From assembly GCA_947259415.1 (NCBI GenBank), contig CAMYMI010000014.1, positions 1-64,000 on the forward strand: a stretch of 64,000 nucleotides of DNA. The letters run 5' to 3'. The stretch comes from an uncultured Ectothiorhodospiraceae bacterium (lineage in GTDB: Bacteria > Pseudomonadota > Gammaproteobacteria > UBA9214). A model generated the notes under the pieces. That model ran no database searches and was not told the DNA's origin. It saw only the letters and a program-made list of their open reading frames with translations. The first letter of the stretch is position 1. Each line of letters opens with the position of its first letter. The position numbers and the translations under genes were made by a program. Below, piece after piece: positions 63,482 to 64,000 of this stretch.

Positions 63482-63912
63482 GTGGTTCTCCGCATTTTAT
63501 TTGCTGCGCAGTATACTGAATTTCCACACGCCATGGTGAGAGCGAGAATAAATAGCGTGTATGGGTATCAGTCAAATGGTGTCAGTTAAATCGAAGAAGA
63601 CTGTAAAGTCTTGGTGATGTCTGCAAACAAAGCCGGGGTATGTTGCAGGCGTGCGAGCCTGTTTCTTGCTTTCCCCGGTTGCGGAAGTTCCGCTCGAGCG
63701 TTGCGCCCAGTTCATCAAGGCCTGGCACTTTACTTTATAGGAGTTCTCGGTCGCCCATGGAGCGAATACTCCGTAGAATGACCGTTTTCGCTGCTAGTTG
63801 CCGTTCAGGAATGATGGCCGAATGATAAAAGCGGGTCGACTCCTGACGGTCAGAGTCAGGCTCGGGAACATCAGGGTGCAGTGCGTTCCTGACCCCTTAG
63901 GAAGAAATGCTG
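63482..63912. other. Right-edge spacer without a recognised gene
   Basis: About 430 bp. It contains CTAGTTGCCGTTCAGGAATGA-like debris also seen near 49250 and 58105. No coding frame of note. Confidence 0.4.
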
Positions 63913-63913
63913 T

Positions 63914-63998
63914 ACGTCTGGGCTGGGTCGAATCCCGTCTGTCACGCATCGATAATATAATAAACGGCTAAACGTCTGGGTTGGGTCGTCTCCCGTCT
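63914..63998 (+). repeat. Pair of 27-bp direct repeats at the window edge
   Basis: 63914-63940 and 63972-63998 share ACGTCTGGG-TGGGTCG--TCCCGTCT (24 of 27 identical), 31 bp apart. The array may continue beyond the window. Confidence 0.6.
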
Positions 63999-64000
63999 TT

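Noticed and set aside
63914-63998. CRISPR array
   Set aside because: Only two imperfect repeats, no cas genes, and spacer origin cannot be tested; listed as a repeat instead.

Overview
The window reads as chromosomal DNA from a gammaproteobacterium, probably a free-living environmental (Chromatiales-like) lineage. This rests on an rrn leader with boxA next to tyrS, the fimT-pilV-pilW-pilX-pilY1-pilE minor pilin cluster, ErpA, YggX, HemJ and the ptsP-rppH-HAD block. The species cannot be named from this sequence. No tRNA, phage or CRISPR locus was seen.

Layout. The left edge is the start of a 16S rRNA gene reading off the window, with its leader and promoter. Bases 1.0-5 kb hold tyrS, an M23 murein hydrolase and anmK (cell-wall turnover). 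Bases 5-12.1 kb hold a leftward type IV minor-pilin operon whose pilW is broken. Bases 12.5-24.9 kb hold housekeeping genes (citrate synthase, erpA, bactofilin, argC, a ClC transporter, dodecin, folE, a HerA-like ATPase, a GalT-like transferase). Bases 25-31 kb hold envelope and stress genes (a repeat-rich lipoprotein, mscL, a TlpA-like thioredoxin, hemJ, yggX). Bases 31.6-36.2 kb hold an ATP-grasp/IscA-like pair and a Fur-boxed porin/FMN-binding/PepSY cluster. Bases 36.9-43.6 kb hold a cytochrome b, a SYLF protein, a large conserved unknown, ptsP, rppH and a HAD phosphatase. Bases 43.8-49.0 kb hold a vitamin B12 locus: btuCD-like ABC transporter, cobalamin riboswitch, btuB, a TonB-like protein and a PduO-type adenosyltransferase.

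From about 49.1 kb to 63 kb the character changes. Base composition is visibly more AT-rich, spacers are long, decayed genes appear (IS91-type transposase and HAD remnants), and a family of about 80-nt repeats occurs seven times, always in the same orientation. Genes here are mostly single accessory functions (GAF, SDR, DsrE-like, PEP-CTERM-like, MscS, acyltransferase, SpoIIE phosphatase, SYLF, glycosyltransferase, SnoaL-like, TerC). Two of them, a glycosyltransferase and a SnoaL-like protein, lie between attC-like sites, as in integron cassettes without an integrase.

A separate repeat family marks the left 44 kb: MITE-like elements of about 210-310 bp with terminal inverted repeats and imperfect 9-bp target duplications. 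One of these separated two formerly overlapping genes and supplied a new GTG start codon. The strongest candidates for new biology are the Fur-controlled porin/flavoprotein/PepSY cluster, the integrase-less cassette pair, and the island-specific 80-nt repeat.
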